DNA of 64,000 nucleotides from Variovorax sp. Root473 (GTDB lineage Bacteria > Pseudomonadota > Gammaproteobacteria > Burkholderiales > Burkholderiaceae_C). Positions 1-8,918 of the stretch are shown here, piece after piece. Position 1 is the first letter of the stretch, and each line of letters begins with the position of its first letter. The translations under genes and the position numbers were made by a program. The stretch covers positions 282,965 to 346,964 of the forward strand of contig NZ_LMEV01000014.1 in NCBI RefSeq assembly GCF_001426505.1, written 5' to 3'. Below the pieces are notes generated by a model, which had not been told where the DNA came from, ran no database searches, and saw nothing but the letters and a program-made list of their open reading frames with translations.

Positions 1-1
1 C

Positions 2-247
2 AGTCTCATGCAAATGCTGATGTTCCTCACACCCGTGTTCTGGCTGCCCGAAAACCTTCCAAGCCGCGCCAAGTACGTGCTGTGGAACCCCTTCGCACAG
101 ATGCTCGACCTGCTGCGCACGCCGCTCATGGGTGGCGTGGCGCACCTGCACAGCTGGATCGGCATCGGCGTGTGGACCGTGCTGTGCGTGTCCATTGCGA
201 GCGTGCTGTTCATCAAATACCGCCGCCGCGTCGTCTACTGGCTCTGA
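2..247 (+). CDS. wzm: ABC-2 polysaccharide exporter permease, C-terminal part (5' end outside window)
   Basis: Only the last 81 codons are present; the reading frame is open to the left edge. The product carries hydrophobic stretches (MLMFLTPVFWLPENL and a final helix around SIASVLFIKYRR) ending in a short basic tail, as in the membrane subunit of O-antigen or capsule ABC exporters. The stop lies 3 bases before the ATP-binding subunit gene, so the two form an exporter pair in the inner membrane. The wzm assignment rests on this partner and on the sugar-synthesis genes next door; a kpsM-type capsule exporter is the alternative. Confidence 0.75.
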   Translation, partial: SLMQMLMFLTPVFWLPENLPSRAKYVLWNPFAQMLDLLRTPLMGGVAHLHSWIGIGVWTVLCVSIASVLFIKYRRRVVYWL

Positions 248-250
248 TCC

Positions 251-952
251 ATGGCATCCATTTCACTCAAAAACGTTTCGGTCAGCTTTCCCATCTACGG
301 GGCGGGCTCGGCATCGCTCAAGAAAACGCTGGCGGCTTCGGTCACGGGCGGGCGCTTCGGCAAGGAAACCGGGGTCACCGTGGTGCAGGCGCTCAGCGGC
401 CTCAACCTCGAACTCAAAAGCGGTGACCGGCTGGGCCTGGTCGGACACAACGGCGCGGGCAAGTCCACACTGCTGCGCACACTGGCGGGTGTCTACGAGC
501 CGTCGGCGGGTGAATTCACGCGCCAGGGCTCGGTGGCCAGCCTGATCGACCCCGCACTGGGCATCGAGATGGACGCCACCGGCATCGAGAACATCATGCT
601 GCGCGGCCTCGTGATGGGCATGAGCATGAAGGAAATTGAACGGCTCACGCCCGAGATCTGCGAATTCAGCGGACTAGGCGAGTACGTGAACATGCCCGTT
701 CGCACCTACTCGACCGGCATGATGATGCGGCTGGCGTTCTCGATCTCGACCAGCGTCGAAGCCGACATCCTGCTGATGGACGAATGGCTGTCGGTCGGCG
801 ACGCGGCGTTCACCGAGAAGGCCGAGAAGCGGATGCGCGACGTGGTGTCGAAGTCGGGCATCCTGGTGCTGGCCTCGCACTCGCCTGAGCTGATTGCCAA
901 GGAGTGCAATCGCGTGATCCATATGGAACACGGGCGGATCGTCGAAAGCTGA
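251..952 (+). CDS. wzt: ABC exporter ATP-binding subunit for O-antigen/capsular polysaccharide
   Basis: This 233-residue ATPase would energise export of undecaprenyl-linked glycan with the permease just upstream. Walker A is GHNGAGKST (65-73), the signature motif YSTGMMMR is at 153-160, and Walker B ILLMDE is at 173-178, followed by the switch His in ASHS. The protein stops right after the nucleotide-binding domain, so it lacks the C-terminal carbohydrate-binding module of Wzt proteins that recognise a capped chain end. That makes it closer to KpsT or the short Wzt type. It converges on a minus-strand glycosyltransferase gene, with an 80-base gap holding a CGGCATG-G-CATGCCG palindrome near 992-1006. 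Confidence 0.88.
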   Translation: MASISLKNVSVSFPIYGAGSASLKKTLAASVTGGRFGKETGVTVVQALSGLNLELKSGDRLGLVGHNGAGKSTLLRTLAGVYEPSAGEFTRQGSVASLIDPALGIEMDATGIENIMLRGLVMGMSMKEIERLTPEICEFSGLGEYVNMPVRTYSTGMMMRLAFSISTSVEADILLMDEWLSVGDAAFTEKAEKRMRDVVSKSGILVLASHSPELIAKECNRVIHMEHGRIVES

Positions 953-1032
953 GGTTCAGCGCGAAGGGCCGGTAATGCTCCGGGCCACATGCGGCATGGC
1001 ATGCCGGCCCCGACCCGCATGCCGTGCCAGCT

Positions 1033-3039
1033 TCACCGGCGCTGGAAAACGACGAGGAAGCAATCGCCTTCCTTCTCCTGGTAGCTGTGCGCCGGGCGGT
1101 AGTAAACGCTGGAATTGCCATTGCCCCGAGCGAAGTCCAGCGGCAAGAACGCCTGGGACTCCAGCACATCAAATCCGTGCTTCGCTGCCCGTTCCTGCCA
1201 CCACGGCAGCGGCTCCAACGTTTGGTGCAAGGGCGTGCCATCTTCCGTGAAGCCACCGTCCACCTGGGAGATGGAGCAGGCGAAGATGCTTCCCGGACGG
1301 GTATGGCGCGCAAGATTGGCAAACAGGCCCTCGACCCCCTCCGCCGTCAGATGCTCAAGCACCTCCCAGGCCGAGATCACGTCGAACTTGAACGTCTCGA
1401 TCTCGCCGCGACCCAGTGCAAAGGGGCGGGTCACATCACACGTGAAAAGAGAATCGCGCAGGAGCCGCCACTCAGCACGTTGCTGCAGCCTGGAGATGTC
1501 GCTTCCCTCGAGGCCAACGCCAATATGACCCCGCAGGACTGCGTCGAGCACCATCCCGCCCGCCGAGCAGCCGAGGTCCAAGAAGGACAACTGCTTGCCT
1601 GAACCAGCAAAGTAGTCCTCGCACGCGCGGATGAAGCGCGGGTGCCGCGTGTGATCGAGAACGGTTCCGACGGGATGGATGTGATCCGGGCTGTCATAGG
1701 CCACCGGATAGTCCGTAACGCACTTGAAGCCCTTCAGGCTGTCGAGGTCGATGTTCGACATAAGCGCAATCAGGATATCTCGTTGCACCCAATCCAGATG
1801 CCCGTGGAGTTCCGCGACGGATGTCTGAACGTCGCTCAGGCGGGCGACCGCATCCGTCGAGTTCCGAGAGAGCGCCGTCATCTGTGCTTGGAGCGCGGCA
1901 ATCTGTGCAGCGGTGTCCCTGGATCCCTGAGCCAAGCCCGACACTTGCGCGCGGACATCGACAAAGAAGCTGGGCAGGCCATCAGTCGAGCTTCGCAGCT
2001 CGCTGAAGTCACGCCGCAGGCTGCCGACATCGCTTCGCAGATCCCTGCCATCGGTGTCGATTCTTTCCGCCAGATGACCGACTCGATGTTCGATGCCGGC
2101 CAGCCTGTCGACCACCCTCAGCTTGAAGGGGCGGTAGAGCGGCCACAGCATCCGCTTGACCACAGCGCGAATGGACAGGGGCGTCGCAGGCGGTGACCCC
2201 ACTTGCGCCTGAAAGTCTGCGGCGTCCTTCGCATGCGCGTCCGATTGCGTTTGCGCGGCGCCCAAGCCACCTTCGCCCAGCGGCTCTTGCAGTGCCTCAG
2301 GGGGAGCGATCCAGTCGAGGGGATACTTCAGCTCTTCCAACAGCGCCCGTGTCTGCGCAAGGTCTTCACTCGCAAAGTTGCGCGACGAAAACACCTTGCG
2401 CTTCAGGAAAGGCGAGCCTTTCTGAAGAAGCGTGTTCTGATAGGTCGAGATATCCGCACCGAACGGAATGTCCAGAACGGATCTGTCGATCAATGATGCA
2501 AAGGAAAATCCGTTCTCGGCCAGCAGCTTGCTGAAACCGATCTCGTATTTTTCACATATTTTCTGCTTGGATTCCTCGACCGCGATGGATTCGAAGAAAT
2601 TCCGGAAAAACGGACTCTCGACAACAGGCCGATTCAGTGTCAGGAAATAACTCTGCAGGTGACGGGCGTTGCCATAGTTTTCAGTGATACCCCACGCATC
2701 CAGGCCGGCCGCATCCATGCGGTTGAAAATTTCTGCCAAATCCCGTACGGGGCCATAGTTGCTGTCATTCACCAAGATGACAGCGTCGTATTTTTCTATT
2801 TCCTGCCACCCAAGCCGAAAAATCAATTTTTGCCAAGAGCCGAAATCATATTTTTCATGTGCCTGTGCCCATCGCCCCTGGGTGACTGCATCCAGCTTTT
2901 GGAGCTCTTCTTCATTAGCATGATTTGCCGCCTGATAATAGACGTCGGCAAATTTAGAGAGCTCTTTCAGATAATGAACGACATAGTCATCGACCCGATT
3001 CTCGGGGCTATATCCAGCAAAAAGGCACAAACGCTTCAT
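1033..3039 (-). CDS. RgpF-like glycosyltransferase / coiled coil / SAM methyltransferase fusion
   Basis: A 668-residue multidomain protein. Residues 1-250 resemble the rhamnan-synthesis RgpF family (start MKRLCLFAGYSPENRVDDYV). Residues about 305-420 are heptad-rich and look coiled-coil (repeated L/V spacing, Arg/Asp-rich). Residues about 440-668 form a class I methyltransferase with the SAM loop LDLGCSAGG (487-495) and a downstream SAWEVLEHL. The family roles suggest it adds a sugar and methylates the glycan. It is the last gene of the operon, and its ATG overlaps the stop of the preceding gene (ATGA). Base composition in the 5' half is clearly more AT-rich than the neighbouring rfb genes. 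The acceptor and the methylated position are unknown. Confidence 0.72.
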   Translation of the reverse strand: MKRLCLFAGYSPENRVDDYVVHYLKELSKFADVYYQAANHANEEELQKLDAVTQGRWAQAHEKYDFGSWQKLIFRLGWQEIEKYDAVILVNDSNYGPVRDLAEIFNRMDAAGLDAWGITENYGNARHLQSYFLTLNRPVVESPFFRNFFESIAVEESKQKICEKYEIGFSKLLAENGFSFASLIDRSVLDIPFGADISTYQNTLLQKGSPFLKRKVFSSRNFASEDLAQTRALLEELKYPLDWIAPPEALQEPLGEGGLGAAQTQSDAHAKDAADFQAQVGSPPATPLSIRAVVKRMLWPLYRPFKLRVVDRLAGIEHRVGHLAERIDTDGRDLRSDVGSLRRDFSELRSSTDGLPSFFVDVRAQVSGLAQGSRDTAAQIAALQAQMTALSRNSTDAVARLSDVQTSVAELHGHLDWVQRDILIALMSNIDLDSLKGFKCVTDYPVAYDSPDHIHPVGTVLDHTRHPRFIRACEDYFAGSGKQLSFLDLGCSAGGMVLDAVLRGHIGVGLEGSDISRLQQRAEWRLLRDSLFTCDVTRPFALGRGEIETFKFDVISAWEVLEHLTAEGVEGLFANLARHTRPGSIFACSISQVDGGFTEDGTPLHQTLEPLPWWQERAAKHGFDVLESQAFLPLDFARGNGNSSVYYRPAHSYQEKEGDCFLVVFQRR

Positions 3040-4922
3040 TCAATATCCTCTTTTTCCTTCTTCCAGACTGGAAGTACGCCGAATACGCGATACATGTGAT
3101 GCCGACTGTCGGTAATCTTGCTCATCAGAGGCAATTTTCCAAAGACATAAAGCGTGGTGCAGATGCTCTCGCCGGGAATGGTTTGCAAATTGAGTAAAGG
3201 CCAGCGCCCATTGAGAAAGTAGCCGCGCAATTCACCAATGCGGCGACGCCTGAAGGTGTCACCGAAGGTGCCCTTCGCAGCCAGCGCATCCGATTCGCTC
3301 GCTTGGGCAGAATTTGCATCCAGCGCGACACCTGTTCCGTATTTCTTGTGAAGCTGCTCGGCGCTCATCGTGCCGTTCCAGTTGCTGCTTCCCTGATCCA
3401 GACTGCGATAGTAGATCTCTTCGTCTGTCAGCTTCGAAAGATCCCGGTACCACGGCAAATGCCGCGCTTCGTAGGGGTAGCCCATTCGGAACGCCGAGAA
3501 AAAGTCGGACGTGCGCCATTGCGCTCGTGGGCGATACAACGCAAATGTCGTGTCCACGGGCGCATCGTAAACGGTCAATTCGCCGTGATTCTTCAATTTC
3601 TCGTAAAACCGTCCTTCCCACTTGAGCACATTTTCCTTCAGCTCATAATGATCCGGCAGATCATTCAACTTGAGAGAAAACCCGATCTTATTCTTGGCCG
3701 GATGACTCAACAGAACATCGAAAAATACATACAAGAAATCCAGCGGACATTCTTCAACTGGCAAAACATCCGGGTCCGTCAACACAAAATACTTCGAGTC
3801 GACAATTTCCTTGAATTTCAAGGAGTCAAACAGCACCGTATGCTTGTAATTGATCCCCATGTAGTGCACTTTGTGCGGAGAGGCACGCAGATATTCGATA
3901 AGCGGCGGATATGACGACGCGTTGTCGATGATGTGGATGTTCTTGAAGCCTGCTTTTTCAAAGTACGCAATACTTGCCTGCAGGTAAGTCAGGTGATTGA
4001 ACGAGATGACGAAAATCGGAATCTTGCTGACGATGTCCCTGCACAGGCGAATGAAATCATCCTTGGCCAGTGGCTTGATCTGGTGGAACACGGAAGCAAG
4101 CTCAAGCGGTGAGCACAGGTCGGTGCGCTTGATGGAAGCCATCAGCTTCACCAATATGTCCATTCTGGCGGCCTCGCTGATGGCCTCGCCCTTTAACATC
4201 GCCGTGACCTGTTCGGTATCGGCTGACGAGAGACCGCCCACGAGGTAACCGATCATCCGGACCTTGACACCGACATCCAGCCGATGCATTGCGTCCATGT
4301 GGGCAATCGACGCACTTTCATTGTGTCGGCGATAGCGAAGCAGAACCTCCTGGACATTTGCCAGCTTCGTGATCTGAATGGCGCGCGTCCACAAATCGTA
4401 GTCTTCACTGAAACGCATCGACTCGTCGTAGAAAAGATTGTTTTCTACGAACAATTGGCGCCGCAGCATTGCAGTGGGATGGCCGATATAGCAGCCCATG
4501 AGCATGTCGGCATAGCGGACATGCTCCATGTGATGGTGAATGGCATCACCGTCCATGAATTGCTGGAATTTCGTGCCACAAACCCCGACATCGAGGTGCT
4601 CGTCGAGAAACGCCACCTGTTTCCCAAGTCTCGTCAGATCCGCAATGTCATCAGCGTCCATGCGTGCAATGAATTCCCCCCGGGCTTCGCGGTAGGCGAA
4701 ATTCAACGCGGCAGCCAGGCCTTTGCCAGGCCCCTTCAGTACCGTGATGCGAGCATCCTCATAGCCACGAATGATGTCCAGGGTGCCATCTGTCGAGTTG
4801 TCATCAACAATCAGCAGCTCGAAATCCGTGAAGGTCTGCCCCAGGATGCTGTCCAACGCCTCCTTCAGGTACTTTTCGGAATTTCGCGTTGGGATAACAA
4901 CTGATACGCGTGGTGGATACAT
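3036..4922 (-). CDS. Bifunctional glycosyltransferase with two GT-A type domains
   Basis: A 628-residue protein. Residues 1-230 are a family 2 glycosyltransferase: the nucleotide-binding opening VSVVIPTRNSEKYL, VDDNSTDG (39-46), the metal-binding MDADD (88-92) and EDYDLW (173-178). A second transferase-like domain begins at IPIFVISFNHLTYLQ (301) and carries TDPDVLP (382-388). The protein would build a repeat unit in the cytoplasm on a lipid carrier. It sits between the heptose kinase gene and the RgpF-methyltransferase gene, with a 4-base overlap to the latter. The 76-base gap upstream of its start is AT-rich. Sugar specificity cannot be read from the sequence; heptose and rhamnose are the obvious donors. 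Confidence 0.8.
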   Translation of the reverse strand: MYPPRVSVVIPTRNSEKYLKEALDSILGQTFTDFELLIVDDNSTDGTLDIIRGYEDARITVLKGPGKGLAAALNFAYREARGEFIARMDADDIADLTRLGKQVAFLDEHLDVGVCGTKFQQFMDGDAIHHHMEHVRYADMLMGCYIGHPTAMLRRQLFVENNLFYDESMRFSEDYDLWTRAIQITKLANVQEVLLRYRRHNESASIAHMDAMHRLDVGVKVRMIGYLVGGLSSADTEQVTAMLKGEAISEAARMDILVKLMASIKRTDLCSPLELASVFHQIKPLAKDDFIRLCRDIVSKIPIFVISFNHLTYLQASIAYFEKAGFKNIHIIDNASSYPPLIEYLRASPHKVHYMGINYKHTVLFDSLKFKEIVDSKYFVLTDPDVLPVEECPLDFLYVFFDVLLSHPAKNKIGFSLKLNDLPDHYELKENVLKWEGRFYEKLKNHGELTVYDAPVDTTFALYRPRAQWRTSDFFSAFRMGYPYEARHLPWYRDLSKLTDEEIYYRSLDQGSSNWNGTMSAEQLHKKYGTGVALDANSAQASESDALAAKGTFGDTFRRRRIGELRGYFLNGRWPLLNLQTIPGESICTTLYVFGKLPLMSKITDSRHHMYRVFGVLPVWKKEKEDIE

Positions 4923-4998
4923 GAGCTGTTTTATTTTTTAATTCAAAATGATGGCTTGCGCGGGATGAATGTGAACACGGAGAAAATTCGCATTAGAG

Positions 4999-5988
4999 CT
5001 ACAGGTCGGTCGGGTTGTAGAAAATTATCCGGCTGCCCAGCGGTTCAAATCCGAAATGAATCCGGCGCAGTCCCAGCGCCTTTTCAATGGCGTCATGGCG
5101 TTCAGACGGCGCGTAGAACATCAGAAATCCGCCGGCCCCCGCCCCCAGCAACTTGCCGCCGAGTGCACCATTGGCCTTGGCCTTCGCATACCAGTCGTCG
5201 ATTGCATCACTCGTAATCCCAGAGGCCAACTGCTTCTTGAGTCGCCAGTTTTCATCCAGAATTTCACCCATCGAATCCAGGTGGCCGTTCTGCAATTCGT
5301 CGCGCAACTCATAGACCAGCTCAACCATGCGATTCAGCATTTTCTGCTTGCCCGCACTGTCGGCCACATTCGACGACTGCTCTTTCAGGATGCCTGAAGC
5401 GCTGCGCGTGATACCCGTGTAGAAAACAAGAATATTGCTTTCGACGGCCTCTCGGATACTGCGCTGCAACACGAGCGGCGTCACTAGGACACTGTCATCC
5501 GGCTTGAATTCGATGAGACTTAACCCACCATACGCCGACGCGTACTGGTCCTGCTTTCCGATCGGCTCACCGCACCGATCTATTTCAATTTCACAGCTCA
5601 ATCGCCCCAGTTGTTCTGCGGAGACATGCCGCCCCAAATAGGCCGAGAGGACATTGATCAGGCCAACGGTAAAGGCGCTCGACGACCCGAGTCCGGTGCC
5701 GCGCGATGGAATATCGGCGGTGCTGGTGACTTCAATGCCCCCCGGGATTTCCAGCATTTGAAGCGTCGCGCGAACCAGGCGATGCTCGATCTTTTCGATG
5801 TGATCGACTTCTTCGGTCTTGGAATACGCGATTCGGATCCCGCCGTCGAACTTCTTGTTGACGCTCACATAGACATATTTGTCCACGGCGGTCGAGAGCA
5901 CCGCTCCGCCATGCTGTCGGTAATAGCTTGGCAGATCGCTTCCGCCTCCGACAAAGCTCATCCGCAACGGTGTCCGGCTAATGATCAT
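4999..5988 (-). CDS. hddA: D-glycero-D-manno-heptose 7-phosphate kinase (GHMP family)
   Basis: This 329-residue GHMP kinase has the N-terminal substrate loop RTPLRMSFVGGGSDLP and the ATP loop GTGLGSSSAFTVGL (97-110), followed by the GKQDQYASAYGG motif typical of heptose kinases. In the known pathway HddA phosphorylates heptose 7-phosphate to the alpha 1,7-bisphosphate. Its start overlaps the stop of the HddC-GmhB fusion gene (ATGA), and gmhA lies two genes further upstream, so all enzymes of the GDP-heptose route are together. Length matches HddA. A fucokinase-like GHMP role is less likely in this setting. Confidence 0.85.
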   Translation of the reverse strand: MIISRTPLRMSFVGGGSDLPSYYRQHGGAVLSTAVDKYVYVSVNKKFDGGIRIAYSKTEEVDHIEKIEHRLVRATLQMLEIPGGIEVTSTADIPSRGTGLGSSSAFTVGLINVLSAYLGRHVSAEQLGRLSCEIEIDRCGEPIGKQDQYASAYGGLSLIEFKPDDSVLVTPLVLQRSIREAVESNILVFYTGITRSASGILKEQSSNVADSAGKQKMLNRMVELVYELRDELQNGHLDSMGEILDENWRLKKQLASGITSDAIDDWYAKAKANGALGGKLLGAGAGGFLMFYAPSERHDAIEKALGLRRIHFGFEPLGSRIIFYNPTDL

Positions 5989-7895
5989 GGGGTGTGGATG
6001 GAAAAAATGGAATCAAAGTCGAGCACGCCGTCCGCCGTGGTCCGCGCTGCGGCCACCGAGGGCGTTTCGTCTTGCTGTCGCTGCTCGTAGGCATTCGCCG
6101 CCCCTTGTGCATCGGCGAGGCCACGTGCGATGAGGTCGGCCTCGACGCGAGCGCGCCGCGGTGCTTCGGCCCCTTCGATCTGAAGGCGCCAGATCCGCCG
6201 CGTGCCCTGCCAATCGGCGAGCAGCGCGGGAACCCCCTCCAGAATCAGCACCGTGTCTTGCGCCAGCACCGTGCGCTCGGCCTGCCCCCGGTCGCGCAGC
6301 ATCCGGTCGTAGGAGGGCAGGTCCGCTTCGATCGCGCCGCCGCGGAGCCAGTCCTTGAGATCTGCTTGCGCTTCTTCCAGCGCATAGCGTCCCAGCACGC
6401 CCGCGCCCCGTTCCGCGGCGGGCCGCAGCCAGCGATCGAGCGACAGCGCCTGGGCATTCAGCTTGCGAACCACCAGCTCGGACTTCAAGACGCTGGCAAT
6501 GGTCGACTTCCCAGTGCGCGCCGAGCCTCCGACCAGCACCAGATCCCCCGGCTGGACCTTGAGCACCCATTCATTGACGGCAGCGGCGAGCAGCGGATAG
6601 GTGTGAACGATGAAATGTGCTGCAGCGCCGATATGTGCGAAGCGGAAGTCCGGCGCCGCCATGAACTTGCCATCGCGCCCGGCTTCTCCGGTTTCCACCA
6701 GAACCGAACGCAGCCCGGCTCGCCGCGCTGCCAGCATGTCGGCGGTGCTGTCACCGATCATCCAGGAGTCGTTGGCCTGGATGTTCATCGCCGTCATGGC
6801 CTCGCGCATCATGCCGGGCTGGGGCTTGCGGCAATCGCACGCGACTTTCAGCGCCGGCACTTCGCCGACAAAACCGGCATCGGGGTGGTGCGGGCAGAAG
6901 TAGATCGAGTCGACATAAGCACCAGCCTCGCCCAACCGGCTTTCCAACCGGTTATGGATACGCTGCAGGTCGTCGAAGCTGGCCTCTCCACGCGCAAGCA
7001 CTGGTTGGTTCGTCACCACGACCACGCGGTACTCCGCGTTGTTGAACGCACGCACTGCTTCGGCGGCATGCGGCAGGAGTTCGAAATCCGTGGGCCTGCG
7101 CACATAGTCGCGAAGCACATTGAGGGTTCCGTCCCGGTCCAGGAACACCGCCTTTTGCAAGTGCTGCCGGCTGGCGCGCTGGACCACGCCTGAACGCAGG
7201 TGCTTTTCCACCTTGTCGAGTCGCTTGGGCGTGCCCAGGTCCTTGATGTACTCGAAGCTGACATAGCCCGAGATGTGCGCCCCGGCACGCACCATGGCCG
7301 GAAAGAGATCCTTGGCGAAATCACTGGGCACGGGAAATTCGCGCCAGGCGAGGAGCGCCTTCTTCTCGACGATGTAGAAGGCAGCATTGACGAGGTTGCG
7401 CAACTCGGCGCCATCCGGGTGCGGGTAACCATGAAACGCCTGCACTCGACCGCAGGCATCGATTTCCACCAGGTCCGAATCCGCCGGATGGTCGTTCGGA
7501 TGCAGCAACAAGGTGGCATCCGCACCCGAAGCCTCGTGTGCGGCCAGCATGTGCCCGATATCGATGTCGAACAGCGTGTCGCCATAGACGACGATGAATC
7601 GATCGTCCAGGTCGCCCAGGCAGGCCAGGAGGGCGCCCGCCGTCCCGCGTGGCTCGCCGTCGTCGAAAAGGCGCACCCGACTGGGAAACTGGCGCTGCTC
7701 GAAGAAGGCCTGGATCTGGTCTGCTGCGTGGTTGACCAGAACGACGACGTCGTCGATCCCGTGGTGCGCGAGCGTGCGGATCTGAAGCTCCAGCAATGGC
7801 GTGCCATTGACATCCACGAGCGGCTTGGGACGCCCGTTCAGACGCTCTGCCAGCCGGGTGCCCTTGCCACCCGCAAGAATGACCGCCTGCGTCAC
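5985..7895 (-). CDS. Trifunctional fusion: heptose-1-P nucleotidyltransferase (HddC-like), heptose bisphosphatase (GmhB-like), P-loop kinase-like domain
   Basis: A 636-residue fusion. Residues 1-235 are a sugar-phosphate nucleotidyltransferase (LAGGKGTRL at 7-15, VVYGDTLFD at 102-110). Residues 248-410 are a HAD phosphatase of the GmhB/HisB type (FLDRDGTLN at 251-259, VTNQ at 294-297, zinc-site cysteines in CPHH near 334 and CDC near 353, MIGDS at 379-383). Residues 450-636 hold a P-loop (GGSARTGKST, 456-465) and resemble uridine-kinase or AAA-type small-molecule kinases. The first two domains supply the last two steps to GDP-D-glycero-D-manno-heptose. The job of the third is not known. The gene overlaps its neighbours by 4 bases on both sides. 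Confidence 0.83.
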   Translation of the reverse strand: MTQAVILAGGKGTRLAERLNGRPKPLVDVNGTPLLELQIRTLAHHGIDDVVVLVNHAADQIQAFFEQRQFPSRVRLFDDGEPRGTAGALLACLGDLDDRFIVVYGDTLFDIDIGHMLAAHEASGADATLLLHPNDHPADSDLVEIDACGRVQAFHGYPHPDGAELRNLVNAAFYIVEKKALLAWREFPVPSDFAKDLFPAMVRAGAHISGYVSFEYIKDLGTPKRLDKVEKHLRSGVVQRASRQHLQKAVFLDRDGTLNVLRDYVRRPTDFELLPHAAEAVRAFNNAEYRVVVVTNQPVLARGEASFDDLQRIHNRLESRLGEAGAYVDSIYFCPHHPDAGFVGEVPALKVACDCRKPQPGMMREAMTAMNIQANDSWMIGDSTADMLAARRAGLRSVLVETGEAGRDGKFMAAPDFRFAHIGAAAHFIVHTYPLLAAAVNEWVLKVQPGDLVLVGGSARTGKSTIASVLKSELVVRKLNAQALSLDRWLRPAAERGAGVLGRYALEEAQADLKDWLRGGAIEADLPSYDRMLRDRGQAERTVLAQDTVLILEGVPALLADWQGTRRIWRLQIEGAEAPRRARVEADLIARGLADAQGAANAYEQRQQDETPSVAAARTTADGVLDFDSIFSIHTP

Positions 7896-8851
7896 TCCGC
7901 CAGCTCCTCGCGCGCGATCTCGTCGACCGCGCGCACCATGGCCTGCGTCGAGTCAAGCTGAGGGCTCCAGCCGCTGGCGGCCAGGCGCTGGGTCGAATAG
8001 CGGAAGCGCGGCACATCGCCCACCCAGCCGCGGTTGCCCTCGCCAAAGACGATGTCGGCTTTCGGAGACACCCGGTCGCGCACCGTCTGCGCAATCATGC
8101 GCACCGTGACACCATCGTCCTTCGGCCCGATGTTGAACACCTTGTAGCGCCCCTCGAGCCGGCTCACGTGCAGCATGGCGTCGATCAGGTCATCGACATG
8201 CAGATACGCCTTCTGCTGCGAGCCGTCCCCCAGAACCTGCAGTTGCTCGGGGGTTGCCTTCAACTTGCGGATGAAATCGAAGATCACGCCGTGCGTCGCC
8301 GGCACGCCGATGACGTTCGGGAATCGGAAGATGTCTGCGCGCGGGAGGAATGCCTCGACGGCCGCCCGGATCTGCGCTTCCGATGCCAGCTTCATCGCTC
8401 CGTAGTTGGAAATCGGCTGCAACGGGCCGATGTCTTCGTGGATTTCGCGCTCGCCGAGATCGCCGTAGATGGCCGAACTCGATGCGAAGTGCAGCTCGGG
8501 AATGTCATGCCGGCGCATCGCCTCGAGCACGGCAAAGGTGGTCAAGAACGTGCGATCGCGGTCGATGCGCGGATCGGCCACCCCCGCCGGGATGTCCGAA
8601 TTGGCGGCTAGGTGCCAGACATGCGCCACAGGGGCACCCGCCTCGCGGATCGCTGCCGACAGAGCTTCCAGATCGGAGCAGTCCACCTGCTTGAAACTGA
8701 AACGGGGCTCACTGTCGAATTCCGCCACCAGTTCACGCCGTCCACGCGACAGGTCATCCAGGGCGAGAACAGCATCACCTTCTTCAAGCAGACGGCGCGT
8801 CAGATTGACGGCGATAAAACCAGCGCCACCAGTGATCAGGTGCAATTTCAT
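7892..8851 (-). CDS. NAD-dependent NDP-sugar epimerase/dehydratase
   Basis: A 319-residue extended SDR. The NAD-binding loop is GGAGFIAVNL (residues 8-17), with Ala where GGAGFIGSNL is usual. HLAANSD and SSSAIYGD follow, and the catalytic pair sits in YGAMK. It resembles UDP-glucose 4-epimerase/GalE-like enzymes. Lying between gmhA and the HddC-GmhB fusion, it most likely modifies the GDP-heptose or another nucleotide sugar made by the operon, for example by 4-epimerisation. The reaction cannot be settled from the motifs. It overlaps the next gene by 4 bases. Confidence 0.78.
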   Translation of the reverse strand: MKLHLITGGAGFIAVNLTRRLLEEGDAVLALDDLSRGRRELVAEFDSEPRFSFKQVDCSDLEALSAAIREAGAPVAHVWHLAANSDIPAGVADPRIDRDRTFLTTFAVLEAMRRHDIPELHFASSSAIYGDLGEREIHEDIGPLQPISNYGAMKLASEAQIRAAVEAFLPRADIFRFPNVIGVPATHGVIFDFIRKLKATPEQLQVLGDGSQQKAYLHVDDLIDAMLHVSRLEGRYKVFNIGPKDDGVTVRMIAQTVRDRVSPKADIVFGEGNRGWVGDVPRFRYSTQRLAASGWSPQLDSTQAMVRAVDEIAREELAE

Positions 8852-8918
8852 GGGGATCTCACAATAAGAAGGCCGACCTCGAGTTGGAAGTTACTTGCCC
8901 AGGCCGGCATGTCGGCTG

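Noticed and set aside
5042..5052. GGTTCAAATCC resembling a tRNA T-arm
   Set aside because: It lies within hddA, and no acceptor stem or anticodon arm can be folded around it.
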